Shown here one piece after another: positions 1 through 11,983 of a DNA stretch of 64,000 nucleotides. The translations under genes were made by a program, and so were the position numbers. Within the stretch, counting starts at the first letter, position 1, and every line of letters begins with the position of its first letter. The notes beneath the pieces were generated by a model. That model worked only from the letters and a program-made list of their open reading frames with translations, was not told where the DNA came from and searched no databases. Source of the stretch: Paralichthys olivaceus (lineage: Eukaryota > Chordata > Actinopteri > Pleuronectiformes > Paralichthyidae); contig NC_091107.1 in the NCBI RefSeq assembly GCF_024713975.1, forward strand, positions 17,177,001-17,241,000. Direction: 5' to 3'.

Positions 1-10
1 TGTGTTGCAG

Positions 11-316
11 CAAACATGGATGTTTTGACGCGGGTGTCGGTGGAGTACAAGACGCTGCCCGGCTGGTGCTGCAGCACCGAGGCGGCTAGGAGCTTCGAGG
101 AGCTGCCGTCACAGGCACAAAACTACATTCACTTCATCGAGGACTTCCTGCAAGTGCCAGGTTCGTAAAGAGACACTTGGACAATGGAGAATCTCCGGCC
201 AAAGTGTTCTTGAAGTTGCCAAACCTGCCACTCACCCTTCTTTTTGTTTTTCTCTCATTTCAGTGAAGTGGGTTGGAGTCGGCAAGTCCAGAGAGAGCAT
301 GATCAAACTGTTTTGA
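11..316 (+). CDS. adss2: Adenylosuccinate synthetase, 3' end (last two coding exons)
   Basis: Coding parts are 11-160 and 264-316, joined across a 103-base GT-AG intron; the stop is TGA at 314-316. The 5' part of the gene lies outside the window. The enzyme joins IMP and aspartate using GTP, the first committed step of AMP synthesis, in the cytosol. The residues seen are the C-terminal domain: YKTLPGW, then [20 protein letters not shown], then [17 protein letters not shown] at the very end, which is the conserved C-terminus of vertebrate ADSS. The wording YKTLPGW / ARSF / FIED-LQ-PVKW is closer to the ubiquitous ADSS2 than to the muscle form ADSS1 as I remember those families, so the paralogue call is less sure than the family call. 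The human gene is not linked to KCNK4, so this neighbour is a lineage-specific arrangement. Confidence 0.9.
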
Positions 317-1120
317 TCCGTGTACATTTTAATCCTCCTCAGCAACAGCTCAGATGATAACTTCAGGTATTGATAGGATGACCAGAGGAGTTTAAAATGC
401 AAACATGATCCTCACCAGCAAGGCTATTTGTCAAACGTTCTTCGCTGCTTGTGCATCACATTTACAGTCATTCTTCATGGATATAATTTATGCATTCCAC
501 ATAGTGTTTATATTTATCAGGATGTTAATTTTTAAAAACCTGGTGCAAATGGATCAAATGGTCACATTTCCATTCCCCAGTCAAAAGCACAGTTTATTTT
601 TTTAGCGTTTGAAGCTAATTAACCTTAACTGACCTTAATCTGTTCACCATGTTATTTTTCTTCTTTTTTCTTTTACATATATTTGAAAAACAATTGTTGG
701 AGCTTTTGTGTGTCACAATAGAGCCAGAGATTATTTTTAGATATTGTGAAGAGATGGGATAATTATTGAAAGCCATGCAATCACTATAGTTGTGAACTTT
801 TCTATTGAACAGTTTTAAACTTTAAGAACATGAAATGCATCTTGGTTAAGTTTATAATCGTATTTTCATGATTGTTAGAATGAACATTGTGCTTTTTAAA
901 AATCAAGAGATAAATCAACATAAAAGAGCTTGAGTTTAAATGGAAACATTTTTCATAATAACTGAGGGAAAATAAGGAGACATTCTTCATCCACATTGAC
1001 ATTGGTGTGTGTTTGTGTGTAGATGTAAAGACAACAGTGGGCAGTAACGGACCAGAGCACATATAGCACTCTATATGACTTTCAACTAATTTTGTCAATA
1101 AAGCAAAAGACTCTCATTGA
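317..1120 (+). other. adss2: 3' UTR of the adss2-like gene with poly(A) signal
   Basis: The stretch after the TGA has no coding features. It is AT-rich and carries AATAAA at 1097-1102 in a TTTGTCAATAAAGC context, followed by T-rich sequence. It is the first strong poly(A) signal downstream of the stop, so I take it as the likely transcript end. The exact cleavage site is not visible. Confidence 0.55.
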
Positions 1121-1233
1121 GCTTTATTCCGCTATTATGAATAAAAGGAAACTTAACATGTAGAGCTTCATGAAGTCGTTTTTTATAATTGATTCGCCTA
1201 AAAAGTGTGAATAACATGTTTTTGAGAAGGTAA

Positions 1234-2760
1234 TTAAATTGAACTGGAATTCCTTGACAAAAGGATAAACTGATTCGAAACTGGTGCTTTAAAGGTCACG
1301 GTGGCTTCACAACAGCATGTTCTTGGCCTCTTCAACATGATACCTGAAGTCCGCCTTGAGGGAATTTCTTTACATTTTTGCAGAGTTGTCTCAGAAATGA
1401 ACTGATTAGATTTCAGAGGTCGAAGGTAAAGGTCACAGTGACATCGTAATATTGCGAATGCATTATGGCAAAAACACCTGGAGAGAGTTTTATTACATCT
1501 GAAAAAACCATTCATTTGAAGCAATCTTAAAAAATGACATGTTTGCTCCAAATTTTGAGCAGAGGGCTGTTAACATTTAAAAACATGTTTTATCCAGGCT
1601 GAAGCAGCCCAGGACAGCAGGAAGAACTGATAGGAAAATGAGTGGCACTGGCAAAGGTCAAGTTTACTGTGCCCTGACATGCATTCCTCTCTCGGAATGG
1701 ATATCTCAGGAACTCCTTGAGGGAATTTCTTCCCATTTGGCACAAATGCTGACTTGGACTGAAGGATGTGAAGCCGCTCTTCTGCACTCTGCTCACAGCA
1801 CGTTTCTGCCCTGTTTAAGATTCTATTCCCACCTCTCATTGGGGAATAAAACTGCCTATAGCTTTAAATATGATGTTACATGTTCATGTATGTAAACACA
1901 TAAGGTTAATAGTTGTTTGTAGGTGTTTTGGTAAAACCTTGAAGTGTTTTTGTCTTTGTTTAAACCAATAAAAAATGCAGCAATAACTGAGTACATATGT
2001 CAGTGAAAGTTAACTGTGGAAATGATGAGAAGTTTGATTGAACAGACTAAACTCTTCACCTCCCCTCCATGTATGACCAACGGAACAGGAGGTTTCCTGT
2101 TTCTCTTCAAAATAAAAGCCATTAAGCTTAGATAAGATAAGGGTCCTTTATTAGTGGGGAAATTGTTACAGCAGCAAAAAGTGAAATACACATTGTTATA
2201 GTAATATGTGCAGAAACTACAATATAAACACAAGGAACTATGAAAAATAGAGTAATATTGGGACTGCTGGTGATTCTTTACAACTGACAGACCTTTTTAT
2301 CAGCCTCCTGGATTCCTCAGTAAAAACAATCTAAAACTGAAAACAGCATATTTATAATTGGCAATTATTTACTATAATCATAAGGCAACAATCGTATATT
2401 TGTAAACTGAATCTGCTCTGGTTTGTGGGACAGGGAGATAATTATTTTTGCTGTGTTGTTTAAAGAAAGCCTCGAGACAATCGAATTTAGCAAAAATACT
2501 AACTTCGGCTCCCAGATTAACTGATTTGATTTTGGTCGTCACAGGTCATTGTCACCATGGCCTAACAAAAACAAAGTTTGTGGTCTCTTGAACATGATAT
2601 CTCAACTCTGCCTTCAGGGAATTTTGACTCAAAGATGAACTGATTAGATTTCAGAAGTCAAAGGTAAAGGTCACAGTGACCTCATGTGATTGTGAATGCA
2701 ATATGTCAGGAGCAGCTGGGGGGAGTTTCATTACATCTAAGGCACAGCCCCAATGTTCAC
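1234..2760. repeat. Cluster of three diverged copies of a fish interspersed repeat
   Basis: Three blocks share phrases. About 1240-1510 and 2525-2750 both contain GAACTGATTAGATTTCAGA followed by GTCRAAGGTAAAGGTCACAGTGAC and an ATTACATCT end. A third block at about 1640-1775 shares CTTGAGGGAATTTCTT with the first and has the GGCACAAATG phrase. A short echo (TTCCTTGGCAAATGGAT) is near 3215. None encodes a protein I can recognise. The class (MITE or SINE fragment) is not certain. Confidence 0.6.
2128..2236. repeat. LINE-tail-like repeat fragment (CCTTTATTAG type)
   Basis: A short AGATAAGATAAG run leads into GGGTCCTTTATTAGTGGGGA and then a CAGCAGCAAAAAGTG stretch. I recognise this from general knowledge as a dispersed fish sequence that ends with a short tandem tail, typical of non-LTR retrotransposon 3' ends. 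Family assignment is uncertain. Confidence 0.45.
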
Positions 2761-3635
2761 CCTCAAACACTCACAGACTGACTTTGGGGAACCTTCCTAG
2801 TAAGTGAGTGAAAGCTCAGGACTGTCCCACTGTGAAACCAAAAGTGTGTGAGGGATCTCTTGCAGACTTTCTGAGCCCTTTATGCAGACTTTGCCAAAGG
2901 GAATTACCCACAGTTCATAGCGTTTTGACTTGGTTAAATGAACCGAAAATCAGCGTAACAATAAACTTCAAGGAAGGAGCAACAAACCCCAGCGGTGACA
3001 TTACCAAAAAAAAAGATTTCAGTTCTCACATCAATCCATCTGCAGAACAGGTTTTGAAAGGGCTCCGCTCACCTTTCAGCCAGTCGTCCTGTAACAGACT
3101 GCCGTTCTCTCACTTTACATCCTTCTTAGTTATGTCGACTTCCTCTCACTCTGTAAAAGCTTTTCAGAACCTGGAGGGATCAGATTAAAGTGTAAATTAA
3201 AGTGTACTAAATGGATTCCTTGGCAAATGGATCAGAGGTGTAAGCGTGTACAGAAGCGCCTCTCTCAGGTTGATGTTGGACGGAGCGATGCCAGAGAATT
3301 GCATTAAAGCCATCACACTCTGTAGGTTATAGAGATAAATATAATGACAGTTGGATAAATTTGTAATAGGTTGTTGGGTGTGTACCAAACCTGAGAGGTG
3401 TGTCCACACAGTCATGAGAAAAGGACCAGTGAGGGACGTTTATTAAATGTTTGACTCTTTGAGTCCTTTGTCTTGAGAAACATTCAAACTAGTAAAATCA
3501 AAAGTTTTGTCTCATGTCTCTGTGGCTCAAAGGTCTGTCAAGGTCTATTCCACCAGGAATTTTTTCCACCAGAAAAATAAATAAAATGACAGAAACCATC
3601 TTTGACATTTTTTTTATTTAACGTGTACTTTGACT
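2761..3635. other. Intergenic DNA, no gene seen
   Basis: Open frames here (for example 2808-3188) begin at non-ATG codons, show no recognisable domain and have no convincing splice context. I see nothing functional except a short repeat echo near 3215. Confidence 0.5.
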
Positions 3636-3636
3636 T

Positions 3637-3765
3637 GTAGATTTGGTCCATGATGGCAGGATTTATACTGCAGCCAGCCACCAGGTGGTGATCAATGTGC
3701 TCTGGCTTCACTGTTGGGGAGCGGTCATGTCGTCCATCTGTATATACAGCCTATGGTATTTATTT
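3637..3765. repeat. Fish dispersed repeat (CAGCCAGCCACCAGG / ATATACAGCCTATGG type)
   Basis: The stretch carries TGCAGCCAGCCACCAGGTGG, a GGCTTCACTGTTGGGGAGC core and the terminal GTATATACAGCCTATGG. This order is familiar from many teleost genomes. The short open frames across it are by-products of the repeat. Confidence 0.5.
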
Positions 3766-3775
3766 AACAAATCAT

Positions 3776-4105
3776 TACCTCGCCAAGGAGATGCAGTTTT
3801 TTCATCTGTTTGTAAGCAAGGTAGCTAAACTCGGTGGCAGGATGTTCTATGTGTCAGAGAAAAGCTCATTTTATTTTGCTGTAGATCTGGATCAGTAGCT
3901 TGTGTCTCTTCCTTTAACATTGTGATATAGGGAGTTTTTCATTATTTTCCTTGATTCCTCAAAGAATAATTCATGGATCTTGATGAAAAAGGCATGTTTA
4001 GGCGACTGTTCTTTACGAGTTTGTGAAATTTGGTGCAGATCCGAATTTAAAAAATGCGATCTTGATGGATGAACTTCCCTTCCTGAGGGCCACTCTAGGT
4101 AATCT
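3776..4105 (+). repeat. Copy 1 of the most abundant repeat family (CTCGCCAAGGAG ... CACTCTAG)
   Basis: Begins ATTACCTCGCCAAGGAGATG, has TTTAACATTGTGATATAGGG, AATAATTCATGGATCTTGATG, TGGTGCAGATCCGAATTTAA and ends near GGGCCACTCTAGG. The same ordered phrases recur at 5425, 50748, 52137 and 57612 in this orientation and at about 6000, 8000 and 26350 in the opposite one. Confidence 0.65.
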
Positions 4106-5424
4106 ATTTGTTTTTTAGTAATATGTATATGTTTTCTTTTGTAGTTGAGAGGGTTTTGACTGACACACTCAACAAAGGCCCTCCAACTGAGCCACTGCTG
4201 TCTGTGATGACGTGGTATTTACTCAGCAAAACAACAGAGGCCGAGAAACAGAACATATTTGTAGTTAAACCTGAACTTGCTGAGTTTCTCCTGCTGCCGT
4301 CTGATAAAATAAAGAGATATTTTTTCTGTTCTTCTGTTTTCTACCATTGCACATTGACAGAGCCGCTTCCCCTCGTTCACCAAAGTTGCAGACGTTTGCT
4401 AACCGGTCAATTTCCAGTCCGAGAAGGCCTTGCATCATCAAAAATAAATGGCAGAAATCGAGCTCACAGTATATGCAAGAAGGCTTAATTGAAAATAAAG
4501 TGCTCATAATAGCAGCACGTTCCTCCTCCTCCACCACCACCACCACATTCCTGTCCCCACCCTCCATCCCTCTCTTTTATTTACCACCACCTTCCTTTAG
4601 ATGCAATTGTGAGGAGTTTTCTTTTTATCTGGTCAATGAATCTGAGCTTTTTCATTTCGGCGGAGCCTCATCTCAGATCGGTCACACCTGAGCAGATCTA
4701 CTTTTCCCCTCTGCTGGATGAAAACCACACACAAAGTTAAGAGGACGGCTGAAAGCGCAAACATCGGCCAACTAGAAGTAAGAATCTCTGCCTTCTTCGC
4801 ACGAATGACCTGATTTCAAGTCTGATTTGATATGAGAAAACAAAACACAGTTTATTTTTGATATCAGTATGACTTTTCAGGAAGTTACTACTGAATAATT
4901 TGCCTTTTTTCCATAATTCTTTTGAACTAAAAGACAAGGATGAGTTATTTTTCTGTCCATGGTTTATGAAGTAGAAAGGCAACATTTTCAATCGTTCAGT
5001 CATCTCCCTCCCTCTATTTCTGTTGATTTCTAACATTGATTAATGTGTGTACACAATAACCATTCCTTTGTCCATGTCCATGCACCCTCCTCATCCTGCG
5101 CCGTGCACATGATTCTTGCTGGATAAATAAGACACCTGTTTCTCTGCTGCTGGTCTGTTCTCAGCCTTTGTGCGAGCAGAGAGATGGGAGCTCTCACGCA
5201 GATTGAATTGAAGCAGCCAAATGTGTTTAACAGTCGATTCGGCGTGTGCATGAAATAAATCCAGTTCTGCTGCTCAGTGAGTGTATGGATCCGATATTTG
5301 CAGGAAAAGAGGATGAAAGATGTGTCGACTTCTATCTTGTTACAAATGCATCTAAATACATTATATGTTGATGTTAAAGTCTGATGCATGGCTGTATGTT
5401 CCGATGTGACCTGTGTCGATCTGT

Positions 5425-5690
5425 CATTGTTTTTTAGCAGGATTACACAAAAACTACTCAGCTGATTTTCATGAAATATTGTTGAGGTGTGGGGCATGAC
5501 CCAAAAATGTGGGGTAGAATCAGATCAGGGGGCATCAGAGGAATATGTCCCCACTTTCTTTAACATTATGAGATAGGGTGTTGTTTTTATTTATTTTTAC
5601 GACGTGTATGAAATTTGGTGCAGCTTGAATTTAAGGGGTCTGCTGGGCCTTGGCAGGGGTATGTACTCTATTGAGTGCTACTCTAGATTG
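5425..5690 (+). repeat. Copy 2 of the abundant repeat family
   Basis: Contains TTTTTTAGCAGGATTACAC, AAAAACTACTCAGCTGATTT, TTTCTTTAACATTATGAGAT and the closing TGAGTGCTACTCTAG. The 155-codon open frame on the minus strand at 5030-5497 overlaps it and is not taken as a gene. Confidence 0.6.
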
Positions 5691-5989
5691 TTACTTAAAG
5701 TCATCACCCAGCTACTGTGATATATTAGCCTATATACTCAATTAATGATTAATGATCTATTTACTACATCACCTAAATTTTGTCAATAGGCAACATGTGC
5801 ACATCTTACAAAACAAGTAAATATCACACAGTACCAGTGTGAACCAAATGTAATGTTACACACTGCACACTTTAATTTAAGCTGACAGCTACGCAGCAGG
5901 AAAATAAAATGTTTGTAATCAAATATTTTTGTGTTTAATTGCTCGAAGGTCAATGAAATAAAATTCCTTTAGTGTTCCCTTATATAACA

Positions 5990-6350
5990 AAGAATGGCCC
6001 TTAGAGAGCATACAACTTCAACTCATGAAGCCACATTTAAATTCACCAGATCCAGATTTTTATCTGGATCTGCACCAAATTACACACACTCATAGATCTC
6101 TGTCCCCTAAAAATATCTGATTTGTTTTTCCATCAAGATCCACATCTGAGAAATCAACACAAATGTTGAAAACGTCCATTTGTCACAATATTAAAGACGG
6201 TAAAGAGACGGCCCCTGATCTGGATCAGCACCAACGTGTAATGGGTTCTTCCCTGACCCATAGAACTTCCTTCCACAGGTTTTGTGGTCATCTCTCCAGT
6301 AGTTTGCATAAACCTGCCAACTCACAGTCAAACAAACAAAAGGCAAAAAT
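5990..6350 (-). repeat. Copy 3 of the abundant repeat family, reversed
   Basis: Reverse-complement phrases are present: AAATTCACCAGATCCAGATT, TGGATCTGCACCAAATT, TTCCATCAAGATCCAC and the final CAAACAAACAAA end. The order is the inverse of copies 1 and 2. Confidence 0.6.
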
Positions 6351-6805
6351 GCCAACTCATCTTGTATCTTCATCCAACAAGATATAATAGACTATTGGTC
6401 CAAGTGGTTTAGATCAGTTCATTAGTTCATACCCTTTAGTTAAATGGCTATTTTACAGGATATAAGATATAGTAAAACATTTTGTGTGATCATCCGACTG
6501 TCATCCTTTTTTAGAACCAAAAAAACCCAACATCTTTAATCAGGAGAAGAAAGCTGGACATTTTTTCAATCTCCTTTTTCTATACAAACGTTTTCCATTT
6601 AGTTTCAATTCAGTCAATGAATCAGTGTGAGATAAATAAATATCATCTGAACAGGAAGATCAGCGAACAAATGGATTTCAAAATGCTAATATGTTATAAT
6701 TATATATCAAACCCTGCTTCTGTCCACAAAAAGACATGCAGGTTAGGTAGATTGCTCATAGGTGTGTATGTGAGTGTGAATGTTTATATATATATTTATA
6801 TATAG

Positions 6806-6900
6806 TCGTGCAATACATTGGCGACCTGTCCAGGGTGAACCCCGCCTCTCACCCAATGTCAGCTTCAGCTCAGTATCATCGGTATGATAGAGATGAATGG
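6806..6900 (+). repeat. L2/SINE-type retroposon 3' tail
   Basis: ACATTGGCGACCTGTCCAGG followed by GTGAACCCCGCCTCTCACCC, a degenerate middle and GATGAATGGATAAATA at the end. This is the well-known 3' tail shared by L2-like LINEs and their SINE partners in fish. It is a 5'-truncated fragment. Confidence 0.65.
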
Positions 6901-7317
6901 ATAAATATTAAGTTTATCAGCGACAGTATATATTATTTTTTCATAAATATTTAAAGTCCAACTGAAAAAAAGTTTTTTTTCCACAAAAACTAACTTCGGT
7001 CCATACAATCAATCACATTTTTTAGTCTACATTAAAATATATCTGTAATTTGTAAAACAAATGAAAAGACCCTACTTTAGACCAAACAAAGGGTTGATTA
7101 CATGTGATTGCGGTTAAAGTTATATATTTACATGCATTTACAGTACAACAAAAGTCAGAGAGAATATTTCCCTGTATCCATGGAACACCCCGCAGCTACA
7201 TATGTTCACCAGTGACACAGCAGAACAGCTGCACACCTCCGTCAGTGAAATCATCCTCTGCCAGTGGATGCCAGGGACTTCAGCAGAGCCAGAACCAGCA
7301 GAGCCTCCAGGAGGAAC

Positions 7318-7640
7318 GTGGCAAAAATAATAATAATGAGAATAATACATGTAATAATAATACAAGTACTCAAAGACACTTTACAAACGTTAACATTAAC
7401 ATAAAAAGCTACACACTAAAAACAGAACACACAACATGCATCACACATTAAAGGCAGCTCTGAAAAGGGGAGTTTTGATTTGTGATTTGAACATTGGCTC
7501 TGTCGCCCCAGGTCCGGTGCTTGGTCCTCAGAGGATGAGACAGTGGATGAAACTGTGCCAGGTTATAATATCAGGCTGAGTGTAGGATGAGCTGAGTTAT
7601 TGTTTAGAGATGAGAAGCGTACTTGCTATTGGAGGTGGTA
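7318..7640. repeat. AAT microsatellite plus retroposon-tail-like repeat
   Basis: (AAT)n-type repeats at about 7325-7370 are followed by CTCAAAGACACTTTACAAACG and later TTTTGATTTGTGATTTGAAC. The CTCAAAGACACTTTACAA phrase next to an (AAT)n run is a pattern I know from dispersed fish retroposons. The exact family is not determined. Confidence 0.45.
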
Positions 7641-7999
7641 CGATTCCAACCATTAGGTCACCATTAAAGAAATAAATAATAATTATGATATACTTAAGCA
7701 ACCATCAATCAAAATCATGAGCACTTAGTTATGAGTTTACTCTCAGTTAAATGTACTGCAGAGATATGTGGGATTCATTTTATTTGATTGATTATTGATT
7801 TGTTGATTAATTGATCACCATTATCCCAACTCAGCTAAGGTCAGAAGCAACAACACTGATTTTGTCAGGAGGCAACAACTGGTTTTACTGACTGACACAA
7901 ACGGCTTACATACAAAAGATGGTTTATTTTATGTTATTAATTTATTTTGTGATTAAGTAAACTGATCAGGTAAATATATATATATTCATCTTGTGTTTT

Positions 8000-8090
8000 T
8001 CCAAGTGCCATTGTTGACAAACAGACAAACCAACCAACCAACGGATAGGGGTGAAAACGTAACCTCCCTGGTGGAGGTAAAGATAAAATG
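8000..8090 (-). repeat. Copy 4 (fragment) of the abundant repeat family
   Basis: GACAAACAGACAAACCAACC, then GTGAAAACGTAACCTCCCTG and GTGGAGGTAA correspond, reversed, to the 5' end of the family (TACCTCC...CAAGGAGG...GTTTGT). Only this end is present. Confidence 0.45.
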
Positions 8091-8399
8091 CCTGTAAGCA
8101 GAAACAGCATTCAGGACAAACTTATATTACATTAACAGATGCTTTTTAAACAGAGACTCAAGATACAAAACAGAATTATTTGTTTTCGCTATTCAATTCT
8201 GCTGTATGATGTCATGGTGTCTACTGTTATATGCTGTAACCTGCAGATAACCATGTTACTATGGAGTGATGTCATCAACATAACACCATTATACTTTGCA
8301 GCCAGGAATCATGAAATGTGAAGCAGAAAATGTCCTCACCTGGTCGGTACTTATGATGTTTTATAAGAACTTCTGAGAGTTCACTTGAGTTTCCTGGAT

Positions 8400-8400
<1 letters not shown>

Positions 8401-8427
<27 letters not shown>
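8401..8427 (+). repeat. (AC)n microsatellite
   Basis: Uninterrupted AC dinucleotides. A second, interrupted ACAC/CTCA block lies at about 8862-8895. Confidence 0.9.
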
Positions 8428-8430
<3 letters not shown>

Positions 8431-8699
8431 AAATAGAGCAGCAGCAGTTCTGTCAGGCAGCCTGTGAGGTAGATGGGATATTGAGAGTGAGGTGAAGCGA
8501 GGCTGAGCCGGCTTCCCCCTGCAGAGTCAGCAGTGTGACAACAATCAGACCTCAATCAATCTTCAACATTGATCCCACTGAGATAATCAATATATACACA
8601 ATTATTTCACAGTGGACATTGCCATTACACACTGAAGCACAGTATTAGCTCCATTATGTTTTTGCCAAAGAGAGAAAGAAAAAATCACTGCAGCTTTTC

Positions 8700-8993
8700 T
8701 GAGAGGGTGTAAAATATATACAAAACAAACTGGAGTCTATAGCTTTCATTTCCACCTCTTCTTTATCTGTGCTGCTCCCTCTCTCCAATTCCCTCTCTCA
8801 CTCTCCATAAAGTCCGTTTGATTGAGTATCTTTTTCTCTCTTGTGCGCTCAGCAACAGCCTCACACACACACTCAGACACACACACACACACACTCTCAT
8901 ATACTCTTGCTCACACACGCTCCCTGGACACGGCTGCCTGAACTCTGCATGAGGCGACCAGAGCTCTGGATTCTCTTGATCTTGCGTTTTGAG
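8700..8993 (+). promoter_or_regulatory. kcnk4: Possible distal promoter and 5' exon of kcnk4
   Basis: A TATA-like AAAATATATACA lies at about 8710-8721. Downstream, an exon-like stretch ends at a good donor, TTTTGAG|GTGAGG (exon end 8993). An ATG at 8949 opens a short hydrophobic frame (MRRPELWILLILRFE), but it ends in a phase that does not join the 10380-10509 exon in its open frame, so if used this is more likely untranslated. No expression data support it; treat as a guess. Confidence 0.2.
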
Positions 8994-10084
8994 GTGAGGC
9001 ACACACACTGGACACTGGACTGTCAGGTGCTGTGGTCGGTGCCATACGTCTTATGGAGGGAATCCAAATGGTAATAAAATGGGATCTATGGGCACGGCTC
9101 AGCTGCAGCAGCCCTGTTGTGGAAGGCGTAGTGTGATTTCCTTTTTGTCAAGTGGTGCATTATCTGTGTGTTAGGTCTGTCTGAGGTGGGTTTACTGCTG
9201 ATATAGGTGGGTTTGCATGTTTGATGTTCTCTGTTGCTGTGTTACTGTTACAAAATATTGGAATAAGAGCTGTGGTGTAAAACAATTTTTAATTAATGAA
9301 TTGCAGGTTAAATGTGATGATCACACACGGACGTTTGTCTCTTTTCTTATTGCTTGTGCCACTACTATACAGTACAGCTACTGTAATGTCAGCATGAGTC
9401 CATATTCTGCAAACTGTGGAGCTTTGATGTGTCCAATTTACTAAGTAGACCGTCCCTTTGTTTCCAGCAGCTGTAAAACTGTTTGGAGAGCAAGTGTACA
9501 TTTGCTGTCACCATGTTTATTACCCTAAGTTTGGATCAGAACCAGCTGATCTGCTGAGGAAAGAACTTAAGAAGATGGGTTGTAGTTTTTTTCTGGCCTG
9601 CAGTCCAGTGATCCGTCCCTTTTTTTAATAATTTCCCAAGTTTTTACTGGATAAAGGGAGCATCTGACATCTGATCAGATTCTTGGCGCCACTGCTTTAA
9701 CACCAGTGTGGACAGCCTTATAGCTCGAGTTTCAGTTTGATCCTCCTGGGTTGAGCTGACTGACCAATCATCGCTCTAAGGCTGGTTTCAAGTTTCTAGC
9801 TTTCACTCTTATTTGGATTATTTTGCCATATTTCTTCTGATCAGCATCAACTACAGGACATAGATGGTCATTTGTCGCCTCTCGTCACAAACCTCCATGG
9901 TGCATATAAGTAGAAGATGGAAACAGAGAAGGTGTAGCAATAAGGAAAGTCAACAGGTGGTTTTTGTTCCACAACAGTATCCACATCTCTCACCTTGTTG
10001 TTGATTGTTGCCTTGTCATTGAGGATCATCCTCTCCACTCACTGCTGATGTGTTTGTGAGAAAGTGAACATCTTGTTACTTATT

Positions 10085-10350
10085 GTTGTCCTGTGGCTTA
10101 AGAGGTAGAGCGGGTCATCCACTAATCAGAGGGCCGGCGGTTTGATCCTGCACACTGTGCCTAGATATCCTTGGGAAAGACACTGAACCTCTGACGGATG
10201 TGATGTGTGATCTATGCTGCACATAGAGGCACTACATGAATGTGTGTGTGTGTGTGTATGGCAAACACTGTAGTGTAAAGAGTTGTTATCAACGCTAAAA
10301 AATACTTTATATTGAATCAACCATTCAAAATCACTGACATAAATGCTGAG
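10085..10350 (+). repeat. tRNA-derived SINE, diverged
   Basis: The head TGTGGCTTAAGAGGTAGAGC resembles a pol III A box, and GGCGGTTTGATCCTG resembles a B box. These are followed by TCCTTGGGAAAGACACTGAAC and a body that reaches a GTGTGTGTGTG run and then degenerate sequence matching the GTAAAGNGTTGT tail. This order is the classical tRNA-SINE of percomorph fishes. It lies directly upstream of the 10380 exon-like stretch. Confidence 0.7.
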
Positions 10351-10509
10351 TGAATTCACATATGTCTGCTCCTGTCTAGTGTCCCCTCCGTCAGAGTGTG
10401 AGGTGGACGGGCTCCCGGGTGGTTACGGGTCCAGGGACTCCATCCTCAGGCCTGGTGTGAAGAAGGACTGGAAAAGACGCAGGCGTGGGCATCTGAGGCG
10501 GATTGACAG
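10343..10509 (+). CDS. Possible N-terminal extension exon of kcnk4 (open, in frame)
   Basis: A stretch with acceptor CCTGTCTAG (AG at 10378-10379) and donor GACAG|GTCAGT (exon end 10509) is open in one frame, from an ATG at 10343 if unspliced at its left side. Joined to the acceptor before 10791 it continues without a stop for 28 more codons into the ATG at 10873. The encoded segment is Gly/Ser-rich then basic (KKDWKRRRRGHLRRID). Human TRAAK has a longer isoform with extra residues before the corresponding Met, so an extended form is plausible. It could equally be 5' UTR that happens to be open. Confidence 0.3.
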
Positions 10510-10872
10510 GTCAGTGTAATGTGTGCATCTGTTTGTGTATTTGTAACATGTATCAGTTGTTTTATTGCTCTTCTGGGTAAAGTGTTACGTGGGTCAGATG
10601 ACAGGTTTTTATCAGGGATGTTGCATTTACTGTGTCAGCAGTGTGGTGAGGCCTGAGTCCATTTAATGCCTCGTGTGCAGCTAATGGGGCGGCTCCTGCT
10701 GCAGACATGTGTGTGGCCCCGTGCTGCTGTCAGACCCATGTGGTCAGCGTGAAACTACTTGTGTTTGTGTGGATGATGATGATGTTTCAGCTGCAGCAGC
10801 TGGGATCCAGGCCACGCTGAGGCTGGCAGAGAGAAGCAGCAGTCTACGTTCGGACTGGGCGGAGGTGCAGCC

Positions 10873-11940
10873 ATGCGGTGCTCCACCCTGCTCGTCATCT
10901 TAACGGGGGTGCTTCTGTACTTGGTGCTGGGTGCTGTGGTGTTCCGCGCCCTGGAGGCCCCGCGGGAGGAGAACAAGCACATGATGCTGCAGAGCACGCG
11001 GAAGGACTTCCTGTTGAACTTCACATGTGTCGGTGAAAACAACCTACAGGCCCTTATAGAGGTAAAGCTCCTTCCAGTTTTGCGATTTCAAATGAGGAGG
11101 CATTGTGGTAGATAGTCTTGAAATGGGCCTGAATTCCCTTTACCATCAGATTTGACTTATTTGAAGCAGTGGTTTCCAACCTTTTTGGTCTTGGGAGCCC
11201 TGAAGTGAAGCAATATCTGCTGCAAGGCCTCATTTCAGATTTTGGCCTTGATATGAATAATGAATAGTTCAACGAAACAATTATTTTCCTTCCCAGATTG
11301 TGCCAATTTAAAGAATTTTAACAAGCCTCTCAAAGTTAAAGGGAAGGAGAGTTTCTTTAATGACCTTTGTTAATCAGTCTAACCACAGGATGGGATCTAC
11401 AACTATGCGGTAATGTATCCCTTTTTGTGTTGAAGTCAAGCTAAAACAAGCTAAAACAGTCAAAGCTTTCATACTTTTGTCACTAAAGCTTAAAAGACTA
11501 AACTAACAATGATTAAATTCCTGGTGCTGCTGCTAATTTTGACAAACTTTTTATTTGTTCATAATATTTTTCTCTTTTATAAAAGTTTTCCGAAAGGGTC
11601 CAGGCTACTGAACCTACCGTTTGTGCATCAGAAAGTGTGACTGTGTACTAAGTTACGGCCTGTTGTTATTTATACGTAAACAAACACCAAAGAGGATCTG
11701 TAGCTTAGACACTGATAACCTCTAGAGGCTAAAAATACATTTTGGCAGGGTGTCTGACAGACAACTGGCTCTGATTCATATTGTATTTTCACTGTATGGA
11801 ACTTGACTATGACAACACAACTTATCACAACTCATATTGTTAATTCTTTTGTGGGTCCTGAAGTAGACTTCAGATTTGTGTAAGGGCAGGGCAGAGGTGT
11901 AATCGGAGCAGTTTGTAAGGATGGGTCAACTCCAGTGTGT

Positions 11941-11983
<43 letters not shown>

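Noticed and set aside
5030..5497. 155-codon minus-strand open frame
   Set aside because: Its 5' part is a copy of the abundant dispersed repeat, the rest shows no domain, and there is no splice or promoter support.
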